Notes under the pieces: generated by a model | Seen by the model: only the letters and a program-made list of their open reading frames with translations | What the model was told of the DNA's origin: nothing | Databases searched by the model: none | Translations under genes and position numbers: made by a program | Assembly (NCBI RefSeq): GCF_032854445.1 | Contig: NC_088295.1 | Location: 6,016,501-6,080,500 of the forward strand | Reading direction: 5' to 3' | DNA from: Liolophura sinensis | Lineage: Eukaryota; Mollusca; Polyplacophora; Chitonida; Chitonidae | Length of the DNA: 64,000 nt | Shown here: positions 50,765-60,246 of the stretch, in pieces | Position numbering within the stretch: position 1 is the first letter of the stretch | How the letters are laid out: each line of letters opens with the position of its first letter

Positions 50765-53700
50765 TCACTTACACGATGGCGATCGGCATCATAGTGGGAG
50801 AAAAGCGGGCGTAGTCCATCGAAAACCTACATGTGCGACCATCCCAGGTTGCTGGCTGACCTTCCCACGGAGAACTCGCACTTGCACGGTGGGGATAAGC
50901 ATTATAGTGGGAGGAAAGCGGGTGCAATCCAGGGAAAACCTATATGTACGACCATCCCAGGTTGCTGGCTGACCTTCCCACGGAGAACTCGCACTTCCAC
51001 GATGGGGATAAGCATTATAGTGGGAGGAAAGCGGGTGAAGTCCAGGGAAATCCTACATGTGCGACCATCCCAGGTTGCTGGCTGACCTTCCCACGGAGAA
51101 CTCGCACTTACACGGTGGGGATAAGCACTATAGTGGGAGGAATGCGGGAGCAATCCAGGGAAAACCTATATGTACGACCATCCCAGGTTGCTGTCTGACC
51201 TTCCCACGGAGAACTCTCACTTGCACGGTGGGGATAAGCACTATAATGGGAGGAATGCGGGTGAAGTCCAGGGAAAACCTGCATGTACGACCATCCCAGG
51301 CTGCTGGCAGACCTTCCCACGGAGAAATCTCACTTACACGACGGCGATCGGGATTCTAGTGGAGGGAAATCGGGTGCAGTCAAGCGAAAACCTGCATGTA
51401 CGACCATCCCAGGTTGCTGGCTGACCTTCCCACGGAGAACTCGCACCTACACGATGGCGATCGGCATTATAGTGGGAGGAATGCGGATGAAGTCCAACGA
51501 AAACCTACATGTACGAGCATCCCAGGTTGCTGGCAGACCTTCCTACGGAGAACTCTCATTTACACGATGGCGATCGGCATTATAGTGGAGGAATGCGGTG
51601 AAGTCCAACGAAAATCTACATGTACGAGCATCCCAGGTTGCTGGCAGACCTTCCTACGGGAGAACTCTCATTTACACGATGGCGATCGGCATTATAGTGG
51701 GGAGCAAAACGAATGCAATCCAGCGAAAACCTGCATTTACGACCATCCCAGGTTGCTGGCTGACCTTCCACGCAGAACTCTCAATTACACGACGGTGATC
51801 GGCATTATAGTGGGAGGAAGCGGGTGCAGTCCAGGAAAATCTACATGTACGACCATCTCAGGCTGCTGGCAGGCCTTCCCTCGGAGAACTCGCACTTACA
51901 CGATGGCGATCGGCATTATAGTGGGAGGAATGCGGTGTGAAGTCCATCGAAAACCTACATGTACGAGCATCCCAGGTTGCTGGCAGACCTTCCCACGGAA
52001 AACTCTCAATTACACGATGGCGATCGGCATATAGTGGGAGGAAAGCGACCATCCCAGGCTGCTGGCAGACCTTCCCACGGAGAACTCTCAATTACACGAA
52101 TGGCGATCGGCATTATAGTGGGAGGAAAGCGGGTGAAGTCCAGGGAAATCCTACATGTGCGACCATCCCAGGTTGCTGGCTGACCTTCCCACCGGGAGAA
52201 CTCGCACTTACACGGTGGGGGATAAGCACTATAGTGGGAGGAATGCGGGAGCAATCCAGGGAAAACCTATATGTACGGACCATCCCAGGTTGCTGTCTGA
52301 CCTTCCCACGGAGAACTCTCACTTGCACGGTGGGGATAAGCACTATAATGGGAGGAATGCGGGTGAAGTCCAGGGAAACCTGCATGTACGACCATCCCAG
52401 GCTGCTGGCAGACCTTCCCACGGAGAAATCTCACTTACACGACGGCGATCGGGATTCTAGTGGAGGGAAATCGGTGCAGTCAAGCGAAAACCTGCATGTA
52501 CGACCATCCCAGGTTGCTGGCTGACCTTCCCCACGGAGAACTCGCACCTACACGATGGGCGATCGGCATTATAGTGGGAGGAATGCGGATGAAGTCCACG
52601 AAAACCTACATGTACGAGCATCCCAGGTTGCTGGCAGACCTTCCTACGGAGAACTCTCATTTACACGATGGCGATCGGCATTATAGTGGGAGGAATGCGG
52701 GTGAAGGTCCAACGAAAATCTACATGTACGAGCATCCCAGGTTGCTGGCAGACCTTCCTACGGAGAACTCTCATTTACACGATGGCGATCGGCATTATAG
52801 TGGGAGCAAAACGAATGCAATCCAGCGAAACCTGCATTTACGACCATCCCAGGTTGCTGGCTGACCTTCCCACGCAGAACTCTCAATTACACGACGGTGA
52901 TCGGCATTATAGTGGGAGGAAAGCGGGTTGCAGTCCAGGGAAAATCTACATGTACGACCATCTCAGGCTGCTGGCAGGCCTTCCTCGGAGAACTCGCACT
53001 TACACGATGGCGATCGGCATTATAGTGGGAGGAATGCGGGTGAAGTCCATCGAAAACCTACATGTACGAGCATCCCAGGTTGCTGGCAGACCTTCCCACG
53101 GAAAACTCTCAATTACACGATGGCGATCGGCATATAGGAAAGCGACCATCCCAGGCTGCTGGCAGACCTTCCCACGGAGAACTCTCAATTACACGATGGC
53201 GATCGGCATTATAGTGGGAGGAAAGCGACCATCCCAGGCTGCTGGCAGACCTTCCACGGAGAACTCTCAATTACACGATGGCGATCGGCATTATAGTGGG
53301 AGGAAAGCGACCATCCCAGGCTGCTGGCAGACCTTCCTGCGGAGAACTCTCACTTAAACGATGGGGGATAAGCATTTATAGTGGGAGGAAAGCGGGTGAA
53401 GTCCAGGGAAAGCCTACATGGTAGGTCCATCCCAGGTTGCTGGATGACCTTCCCACGGAGAATTCTCACTTACGCGATGGGTATAAGCATTATAGTGGGA
53501 GGAATGCGGGTGAAGTCCAGGGAAAACCTGCATGGACGACCATCCTAGGTTGCTGTCAGACCTTCACACGGAGAACCCTCACTTACATGACGGTGATGGG
53601 CATTATAGTGGGAGGGAATGCGGGTGAAGTCCAGGGAAAACCTGCAAGTACGACAATCCCAGGTTGCTGGTAGACCTTCCCACGGAGAACTCTCACTTAC

Positions 53701-53810
53701 ACGACGGTGGATCGGCATTATAGTGGGAGGAAAGCGGGTGCAGTCCAGGGAAAACCTACATGTACGACCATCCTAGGGCTGCTAGCAGACCTTCCCACGG
53801 AGAACTCTTA
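50765..53810 (-). repeat. 113 bp satellite-like array derived from a SINE family 1 body
   Basis: About 27 copies of a 113 bp unit (the word ATCCCAGG recurs at 50,841, 50,954 and 51,067). Reverse-complemented, the unit reads GTGGGAAGGTCAGCCAGCAA, CCTGGGATGGTCGT, CTTTCCTCCCACTATAATGC, CGATCGCCATCGTGTAAGTG. This follows the SINE body at 34.3 kb (GTGGGAAGGTCTGTCAGCTA, CCTCCGGATGGTCGT, GTTTCCGCCCACCATAATGC, GGCCGCCGTCGTATAAGTG) base for base with few changes. The array ends at 53,810 directly against a SINE head in the same orientation. A further level, about 1.1 kb, repeats 51.0-52.06 kb as 52.1-53.16 kb. It lies in an iGluR-A intron. Confidence 0.92.
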
Positions 53811-53885
53811 TCGACCGCATTAGTGAAAGATTCCCGAGTCATTGTGTTGAGCTAGCCAGCTAACCACTCGGCCACGGAAGCCCCA
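53800..53885 (-). mobile_element. tRNA-like head of the founder SINE
   Basis: On the minus strand it begins GGGGCTTCCGTGGCCGAGTG, then GTTAGCTGGCTAGC (box-A region), CAATGACTCGGGAATC and CACTAATGCGGTCGATAAGA, leading into the 113 bp array. The TGGCCGAGTGGTTA start is typical of tRNA-Leu/Ser-derived heads. Together with the array it forms one SINE whose body has been amplified. Confidence 0.85.
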
Positions 53886-54079
53886 GCATGTTTTTTCTAG
53901 GTGTAAAGTTAAATAGTTGCTCCCGATAGACTCCCTGAATTCCATTTCAAGTCATACAGTAGACGATCCTAGACTTTTCGATCAGATTGATTCCGATTCT
54001 GTGTATATATTTGCAGAAAGGTTCCTCGTTACATCTCCGTAAAGTACGAACGATGACCACAGACTTTCAGGTATTTCAG

Positions 54080-54406
54080 CCCCTTCCATGACACTGGAGT
54101 GACGCTAATCCGCAGCGGGAGTGGAGTGTAACACACGGCCTTGTGACTCACAAGAGAAACCTCTTCCTGAACACCTTCCACGACACCGGAGTGACGCTAA
54201 TCCGCAGCGGGGAGTGGAGTGTAACACACGGCCTGGTGACTCACAAGAGAAACCTCTTCCTGAACACCTTCCACGACACTGGAGTGACGCTAATCCGCAG
54301 CGGGGAGTGGAGTGTAACACACGGCCTTGTTACTCACAAGAGAAACCTCTTCCTGAACACCTTCCACGACTTTAGGACCGAGCCCGTCCTCGTAGCCGCC
54401 ACAGAG
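54080..54406 (+). pseudogene. iGluR-A exon at the ATD/S1 junction, with 93 bp tandem triplication
   Basis: The exon ends FLNTFHDFRTEPVLVAATE at a GTATGA donor, phase 0. Joined to the next exon this gives VLVAATE-APPFIMR, the receptor hallmark where S1 begins (family L-x-V-x-T-x-x-E-x-PF). Upstream, a 93 bp, 31-codon segment (HDTGVTLIRSGEWSVTHGLV, THKRNLFLNTF) is repeated in frame; CTCTTCC recurs at 54,161, 54,254 and 54,347. GEW is the usual G-x-W strand at the end of the ATD. The first, partial copy has GGG where the others have GGGG, shifting the frame. The left edge is uncertain; an AG at 54,078-54,079 is the nearest acceptor-like site. Confidence 0.72.
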
Positions 54407-56132
54407 GTATGAAGGCGGTGGCTAAGTTAAGTTGACAAATGTAAAGGTGGGCAATAAGTACATCGGGTGAGATCTGTGGACATGCTCTTTCTACAACGTT
54501 CAGTGTCAAAGCTTTTAGGCAGCCATGGAACAGATTTCAGTTTGTTGTTTGTTTAAGAAATAAAACGCATTTTGCTATGCTCAAATGGTTGTTCACTCGG
54601 GAGGCCTGTGGCCCCTCGTTTCTCAAAACAGTGGACAACTTCCGTCTGATGTGCATTATCTTGGTGATTTGAGCATGGTGAACTACGTTTTTATTTCTAT
54701 TCTTACACACAATTATGAAATAATGGTGCCATTGTTGTTGGGGGGAAGGGGAGGGGGATAACACCGAAAACAACCGCTTCTCTCCTTTTTGTTAATATGT
54801 AACGGTCCTAGGTTGTGTTGTTATGATTTTGGGCAAGGTCATGCCACTGGAATGGGTGGGAAATAAATCATCCAATCAGAGCGAGGCACATTTCCAGCCA
54901 GCACCTCTCCATGTCTAAATGTGAACATAATATTTTTGTGACGACAGAGAAATGATGATTGTAAGTCAAACTAATAAAAAAACTGTCAGAAGTCAACGAT
55001 TTGTTTCGTGGAGAAACCTGTACATTCAGCTGAAGCTTAAATGGAAGGTGCTTCCTGAGGTGGTAGTGTAACCGAGAATTTGATTACCATGTGGAGCCGT
55101 TTTCGAGAGACTCAGGCCTATAACTTCCTTAAATCGGGTAACACTCTGTGTCTAGGTGACGGTAGGAGTAGAGCCAGGCGCGCCGACACAGGTCACAGAG
55201 GCAACCGACGATTGGGAGGGAAGAAGGGTTGAGTGTAAAACACTACTCAAAGAGCGGGATTGTTCTTCAGACGGTCTCTAGATGTATGTAACTCCTAAGA
55301 CTGGATTCGTTCCTGTGACTAGTTACGGATATTGTCCCCTGTATGCCAACACTAGCGTGCCTCAGAACAGTGGCTGCAGTGGCGCGGAGACAGTGGTGTG
55401 TGTACTGAATGTTGCATCACGGGAGGTGCCATCATCGAGTATAAGCTGTTCATTCCCATCGCTTGCTGATAATACCAGCAATCCACCGATTTTAGAGGTG
55501 TTAGATCGTTGACAAAACGCATTGCCGTTGCCCATATTGCGCTTATCGAGATATACTACCTAGATACTTGTTGTTATATGCCACTTCTTTATATCTCATA
55601 CGCGGTATGAATGCCTCTTGGCCACATGATGTCGGTGATGGTAAATAATTAACCTTTAGACTTAATTGCCTGACCAATTATATGCAAATTTATTTTGCCT
55701 TTGTCCTTAAAACATGTGAGCTGTCAAATTTTGAAGAAAACAGACGTTCTGACAGCACAATCCAGCTTCCCTTTTTTATTAGCGAAATGGATCCGCCCAG
55801 CGACCATGACGAGGACGGCAACTGTGTATAGATTGTCAATTTGAGCACACTGCGCTCACTATTGCTTTTAGTGTTAAAGTTTTTGGAGGAATGTTAGAAT
55901 TCTTAATTAGTCATGTTTTGGTGTTGATTCTGGGATCAGTTTGGTCTTTGGCAACCAAAACCCCGACAACCATTAACTAAACTGGTTGAATCGTTCCCCC
56001 ATTTTCGCCTTCTAATACATCAACATGCATGAGGCAGTTCAGTTTCTGATTTATATACTGTCAACTTGCCATGTCAATCTAGGGTCATGGGATCTTCTCA
56101 CATCTGTGTGCTGGGGTTGACTGTTGATACAG
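54407..56132. other. Intron of iGluR-A, no other gene supported
   Basis: The 76-codon frame at 55282-55512 begins MYVTPKTGFVPVTSYGYCPL and is cysteine- and serine-rich but has no recognised family. A stretch at 55,157-55,260 (VTVGVEPGAPTQVTEATDDW) looked like a ligand-domain exon but does not fit the phase-perfect junction from 54,406 to 56,133. Confidence 0.5.
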
Positions 56133-56233
56133 GCACCACCATTTATCATGCGAGTTCATCACGACAACAGCATCAGCTACACTGGTTTCTCCATCGACAT
56201 TTTGGATGAACTGGCGCATCAGATGAAATTCAA
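56133..56233 (+). pseudogene. iGluR-A exon: start of ligand-binding lobe S1
   Basis: Acceptor TTGATACAG, donor GTAAGT. It reads APPFIMRVHHDNSISYTGFS, IDILDELAHQMKF plus two bases. PPF-x-M and Y-x-G-F-x-I-D-(I/L)-L-x-x-L-A are the standard S1 entry of ionotropic glutamate receptors. This exon is intact and ends in phase 2, completed as Asn by the next exon. Confidence 0.88.
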
Positions 56234-57123
56234 GTAAGTTCATTGGGCAGGTGAGTTGGTATCAGATACAATAGTGTGAGATGTGTACGTTTATAACAGA
56301 AAGGGATGAAGGAATATTCGTGCTTTATTGAAAATCTTAATTGCATTGGCGAGAGGGCGTGGGCCTCTGTATATACAGAAATAATGAATAATAGACAGAG
56401 ACGACGATATAATAACTGATAGCCAGGGTTGTACATGCTCATAATAATGACAACCAGCTACTGGGTAACACCACTTGTACAGATGTCAGTAACCATGAAT
56501 GTATAATGATCACAGATGCAGCATATCACCACAGAGGGATACATGAAGCGAGTTATCTCCCGTGAGCCACCGACACGGTTTCCATCGTTACGTAGTGATT
56601 ATATAAGCATTTCTAGGAAAGAAGTTCTACATTCCGCCACTATATTGGTGGGTGACGTCGCTCGTGATGTAGTTTGTACAGTCTTACGTTACTACAGTCT
56701 GGTTGTCATGCACCAGTATGACCCCCAAATCTCTCTTTCAGACGTAAGAAAGTTTGTCAGTAAACTGCCAGGGTGTATATAATGGTTTACGATGAATACG
56801 CCAGTTTCCTTATACCATAAAACTGGCCGACATTGTTTAAAACAAAATTAAGCCATTAATTGCGTGTTGTATTTAGGTTATAAATTTCGGATTAAATTTC
56901 GTTGAACTGAATCCGCTACTGATATTACTGGCGTAGGGTAAATAGCTGAGAGAAAAAACAGTTGCGACGTCATGTTGATTTGAAAATGGAAATGTTGATA
57001 TTTTATGTATATATTAACAGACTTTTAGTCATAGATTTGTTAGCATAAGCGATTAAGGGGAATATCTTGTTTTCAGTAGGCCTATCCTATGAGATCTGAC
57101 AGCTACGTTTTGTATTTCACCAG
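56234..57123. other. Intron of iGluR-A, no other gene seen
   Basis: Nothing supportable; the short open frames on both strands (56230-56442 minus, 56516-56782 plus) are unrecognised. Confidence 0.5.
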
Positions 57124-57215
57124 CTACATCATAATACAACCACCGGACAACTTTTACGGTGCCCCGAATGCTGATGGAACTTGGAAACGGCATGGTGGGC
57201 ATGGTATACAGAGGC
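57124..57215 (+). pseudogene. iGluR-A exon: S1, one-base insertion
   Basis: After TTTCACCAG it reads YIIIQPPDNFYGAPNADGTW. The expected continuation GMVGMVYRG (family W-x-G-(M/L)-(I/V)-G-x-(L/V)) is found one frame over, in GGCATGGTGGGC. The exon is 92 bases; 91 would give the phase 0 exit that fits EAEMAIGPL in the next exon. So one surplus base lies in AAACGG near 57,185-57,190. The donor is GC followed by GTAAGG at 57,216. Confidence 0.82.
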
Positions 57216-57522
57216 GTAAGGAGAATTTATATTTCTGTTTGTACAGAGGGGAACAGGGGATTTATGTTAATGTGGTATATAGATAGGTAAGGAGTATTCA
57301 TGTTACATGGTGTAAAGAGGGGTAAGAAGAATTTATGTTACACGGTATAAAGAGAGGTTAGCAGAATTCGTGTTACATAGGATACTGAGGGTAAGGATAA
57401 TTCCAGTTACATGGTGTACAGAAGGATAGAGAGTATTCATGTTGCATGGTGTTTAGAGGGCTATGGGGAATTTATGTTATATGGTATACAGATGGGCAAG
57501 GAGGATTTCGTGTTACATGGCG
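57195..57522 (+). repeat. 35 bp tandem array seeded by the exon-donor junction
   Basis: About nine diverged copies of a 35 bp unit (starts near 57,274, 57,309, 57,344, 57,380). The prototype is the exon end itself, ATGGTATACAGAGGC joined to GTAAGGAGAATTTATA. Later units read GGTATATAGATAGGTAAGGA, GGTGTAAAGAGGGGTAAGAA and so on, most keeping a GTAAG-like donor word. It fills nearly the whole intron up to the next acceptor. Confidence 0.85.
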
Positions 57523-57530
57523 TTTTCCAG

Positions 57531-57865
57531 GAAGCGGAAATGGCTATCGGTCCCCTTCACCATTACTTCGCTGAGAGAAAACGTCAATGACTTCAGCGTT
57601 CCCTTCTTAGAGGACAGTACCGGTATCTTAACGGTCTCCCCGGGGTATGGGAGCAACAAGAGTCTGTTCCAGACAATAAAGTCTTACTCCGTTCAGGTGT
57701 GGATCTGTGTTCTCTGCTCTGTTTTTGTTATTGGCGGTACCTCGCTGGTTGTGAACCGATTTACGCCATTCGGGAGGAAACCAGAGGCTCGCCCCTTTCA
57801 GGCAAAGTACGAGTGTAGCCTGGAGGATAACATGTGGATGGCGTACAGCTCAGTCACAAAACTAG
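57531..57865 (+). pseudogene. iGluR-A exon: end of S1, TM1 and pore loop, one-base insertion
   Basis: After GGCGTTTTCCAG it starts EAEMAIGPL, then shifts by one base in CCCCTTC (57,551-57,560) to TITSLRENVNDFSVPFLED. The conserved PLTIT-x-x-R, whose arginine binds the ligand alpha-carboxylate, is split by the shift. TM1 follows (VWICVLCSVFVIGGTSLVV, then RFTPFG) and the pore region (NMWMAYSSVTKL), ending with one base before GTAAGA. The length of 335 is one more than the phases require, confirming a single surplus base. Confidence 0.87.
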
Positions 57866-58032
57866 GTAAGACAGCGCCCAGTAAACTCCAAGATTTGGTA
57901 AGGGTTTTTGTTTTGTATTATGGTGAAGACTGAATAGGCTAACTTTCATACTTAGATGTCCTGTATACTCATAATTGATATTTCATCTTCCCTAGATGTT
58001 TTAAGCAGTCCTCAGCACATTTTGTTTTGTAG

Positions 58033-58250
58033 GTATTCAACACAGCCCAGAAGCCGTTTCCGGCCGCTGTCTGATTGGATTCTGGTGACTGTTCACCATT
58101 CTGCTGGTGACCACCTACACAGCCAACCTGGCCGCTTTCCTCACCGTATCCCTGCCACCACCGCCTATTAACACGTTGGGGGAGCTTCTAGCTCAAGATA
58201 AGATACAGCCAATCGTCCAAGCGGGAAAGAGCTTTGAGACCGTTTTCAAG
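58033..58250 (+). pseudogene. iGluR-A exon: TM3 gate and start of S2, nonsense codon
   Basis: Acceptor TTTTGTAG, donor GTGAGT, 218 bases, the same length and phases as the iGluR-B counterpart. It reads GIQHSPEAVSGRCLIGFW, TGA (58086-58088), LFTILLVTTYTANLAAFLTV. iGluR-B has Trp (GVWWVF) at the TGA position, so a TGG-to-TGA change is the simplest explanation. TYTANLAAF is a near-canonical gate motif (usual SYTANLAAF). Confidence 0.9.
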
Positions 58251-59003
58251 GTGAGTGTTGACGTCTTTGAGATATTTAAGTGTCATCTATGAAGTGTTCA
58301 AAACATTTATTAAGTTTATGGCTGCAGGTAAAGCCCATGACACTGTGGGAAGCAAAAAGTGCCGTCTGATTACATGTAGGACAGCCCTTTCATGATTTGT
58401 CCCCACGTTAGTCAGGGAGCTGTTCTGACTCCGGGACAGTGTGTGAATATTAACATTAAAAACGATTCTTACCACAATGGCGCATACGAAATTATGTAAT
58501 TACTCCATTCCGTTAAGACCACGTCTTGAACAGATCAAATTTAAATACGGATGCATGTTCCTTTGCAGTGGGTGCTCTGAATAGAATAATGTGACCAATG
58601 CTTGAAAGTCATTATGACCATTGTACTAGCGGGACCTACAACCGATGTATAGGTCCATTACACCAAACAGAGCGTTTTGTCTGAAGTGTTTACAATCTAC
58701 CTAGACTGAAGACGTTATTCATTGTTTCTATAAAGTCCAACCATACGTGCATCTGTTTGCTAAATTGAATGACAAATATAAGGTTCAAATGGCGGGGGCG
58801 GGGGGTGGAGGGTAGCAGTACTAATCTGTGTTACAGCAAAAGTAGAAACAGCGGTGTTAGGACCTTAGAAAATTGCCATGGGTATCACTTATAATGTATA
58901 ATATAGCACATACTTTAATTGGTAGTAAATATCTGTAGTGGTTGATGAAGCTGGCATTAGCTTGTATGACTTGCTTTCACCTTGTGCCATGCTTGTTTGT
59001 TAG
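58251..59003. other. Intron of iGluR-A, no other gene seen
   Basis: Unique sequence with a short G-rich tract at about 58,793-58,812. Confidence 0.5.
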
Positions 59004-59254
59004 GACTCCACATCAGAGCTGTACATGACGGCCTGGAACAGGATGAAACACTCTCCACAGATTCCTGTACAGAGTCAGATTTTAGATTTGATCAGTACGG
59101 GGCAGTTTGCTTATGTCGGGGACAGGCCATTGCTAGATTACATCGCCAGTAACAGCTGTCTTACGTTCTCTGTAGCCGCGGGCAGTTTTGATGCTATGAG
59201 GTACGGGATGGTGCTTCCACAAGGAGCTCGCTACGCACGGACCGTCAACCACCT
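59004..59254 (+). pseudogene. iGluR-A exon: ligand-binding lobe S2
   Basis: Acceptor TTTGTTAG, donor GTAAGT, 251 bases, identical in length and phase to the iGluR-B exon. It reads DSTSELYMTAWNRMK, IPVQSQILDLISTGQFAYVG, DRPLLDYIASNSCLTFSVAA, GMVLPQGARYARTVNH. The D of DRPLLDY stands near where receptors keep the acidic residue that holds the ligand amino group, and Y-G-(M/I)-x-L-P-x-G is the conserved late S2 motif. No break occurs here. Confidence 0.88.
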
Positions 59255-59449
59255 GTAAGTTTCTTCTGGAAAGCTTTAGCTGTAAGCTTTTAAGTTAAGG
59301 GTGAATCTTTCTGTGACAGCTGCCTTTCTCCTTACCGTACCTCCACAGTTTCTGCTTCTATTTCCCTGGTTTTTGCTTGTCTGTTCCTAGTTCTTGCTTT
59401 CGTTTTCCCAGTTGTTGCTTGCCATTCCCTCATGTGGGGTTTGTGATTC

Positions 59450-59672
59450 CATAGGAAGGAGACATGGGATCAAACCCGAGTGGGGTCATAGCAAAGACTT
59501 GGTACTTTTTCCTGCCTCGCTTGGCGCTCATCACTGGGAGGTCAGAGAAAGGACACGGTACTGGTTAGTCCGATGTCATTGTAATTAGACTAGAGGTAGT
59601 GTCATGCCGGGTGTCATCGACATGGTCCTTTAGTGCAGACATTGTTAATTACGACGTAAAACCCAAACATAT
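59450..59672 (+). mobile_element. SINE family 2 relic in the last iGluR-A intron
   Basis: Contains GGGATCAAACCCGAGTGGGG, CTCGCTTGGCGCTCATCACT and TGGTTAGTCCGATGTCATTG, then the 3' end TTGTTAATTACGACGTAAAA. The order matches the copies at 21.4 and 36.3 kb. Confidence 0.72.
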
Positions 59673-59814
59673 GTGCATACATCTTTTCGTCTTCTCCATG
59701 AATTTTCCGTCGCCAAATCTTACCTAACATTAAAACCAATTCAGTTTATCATCATTCACTCATCATTTGTAGATATATACACTTCTAAACTCAACAAACA
59801 GTGTCTTCTCCCCT

Positions 59815-60010
59815 TTGTTCTTTATTTATTTATTTGATTGGTGTTTTACGCCGTACTCAAGAATATTTTCACTTATACGACGCCGGCCAGCATTTTGGTG
59901 GGTGGAAACCGGGCAGAGCCCGAGGGAAACCGACGACCGTCCGCAGGTTGCTATCAGACCTTCTCACGTACGGCCGGAGATGAAGCCAGCATGAGCTGGA
60001 CTTGAACTCA
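59815..60010 (-). mobile_element. SINE family 1, inverted, abutting the last iGluR-A exon
   Basis: Read on the plus strand it runs from a TTTATTTATT tail through TTGATTGGTGTTTTACGCCG, TATACGACGCCGGCCAGCAT, GGTGGGTGGAAACCGGGCAG, CGACCGTCCGCAGGTTGCTA, GACCTTCTCACGTACGGCCG and AGCATGAGCTGGACTTGAAC, ending at about 60,010. The receptor coding sequence starts within about ten bases. The head is missing, so the element is truncated exactly at the exon edge. Confidence 0.9.
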
Positions 60011-60018
60011 AGAAGAAG

Positions 60019-60246
60019 ATGCAAGAAGCAGGATTGTTGGGAAAGTGGAAGAAGAAGTGGTGGGCTTTATCTAGTAGGTGTGGCGGCCCTTCAGATAACA
60101 TGGCTAACAGCTTGGGACTGGATAGCGTGAGCGGGCTGTTCTTGTCATACGTTGGCATCATCGCTCTGGCCTGCGTGTGTCCAGTATTGGAGATCATTAT
60201 GAAGTACTGTCGCGATGTAACACTTCTCTACAAAGGGACGCCTTAG
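60019..60246 (+). pseudogene. iGluR-A last exon: end of S2, TM4 and short tail
   Basis: It reads MQEAGLLGKWKKKWWALSSR (family L-Q-E-x-G-x-x-x-K-W), then LDSVSGLFLSYVGIIALACV (TM4) and a short cytoplasmic tail, stopping at 60,244. The previous exon leaves phase 2, so the acceptor must put one base (mod 3) before ATG at 60,019. AGs ending at 60,012, 60,015 and 60,018 give zero; those at 59,985, 59,989 and 59,995 give zero or two. The native acceptor seems to have been lost with the SINE insertion. Confidence 0.85.

Larger units (their letters stand above)
37755..60246 (+). pseudogene. iGluR-A: ionotropic glutamate receptor, disrupted, spanning 22.5 kb
   Basis: Exons in receptor order are signal peptide 37755-37854; amino-terminal domain 37995-38138, 38825-39077, 44105-44280, 45928-46128, possibly about 46469; ATD end/linker about 54080-54406; S1 56133-56233 and 57124-57215; end of S1, TM1 and pore 57531-57865; TM3 and start of S2 58033-58250; S2 59004-59254; TM4 about 60019-60246. 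An active gene would make a ligand-gated cation channel subunit. Breaks: in-frame TGA at 38045, TGA plus phase shift at 39067, one extra base near 57188, one near 57555, TGA at 58086 where the family has Trp, a missing G in one 93 bp repeat copy, and no phase-compatible acceptor for the last exon. Splice sites and key residues mostly survive, so decay is recent. FBXL16, TMEM11, DHRS7B and iGluR-B are open, which argues against general sequencing error. Subfamily is unresolved. Confidence 0.82.

Noticed and set aside
53800-53885. A tRNA-Leu/Ser gene on the minus strand
   Set aside because: The sequence continues into the SINE body found elsewhere in the window, so it is a SINE head, not a free tRNA gene.
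55157-55265. Exon reading VTVGVEPGAPTQVTEATDDW as part of the receptor
   Set aside because: The junction from 54,406 directly to 56,133 is phase-perfect and reproduces the conserved ATE-APPF transition; the candidate has no clean donor and would interrupt it.
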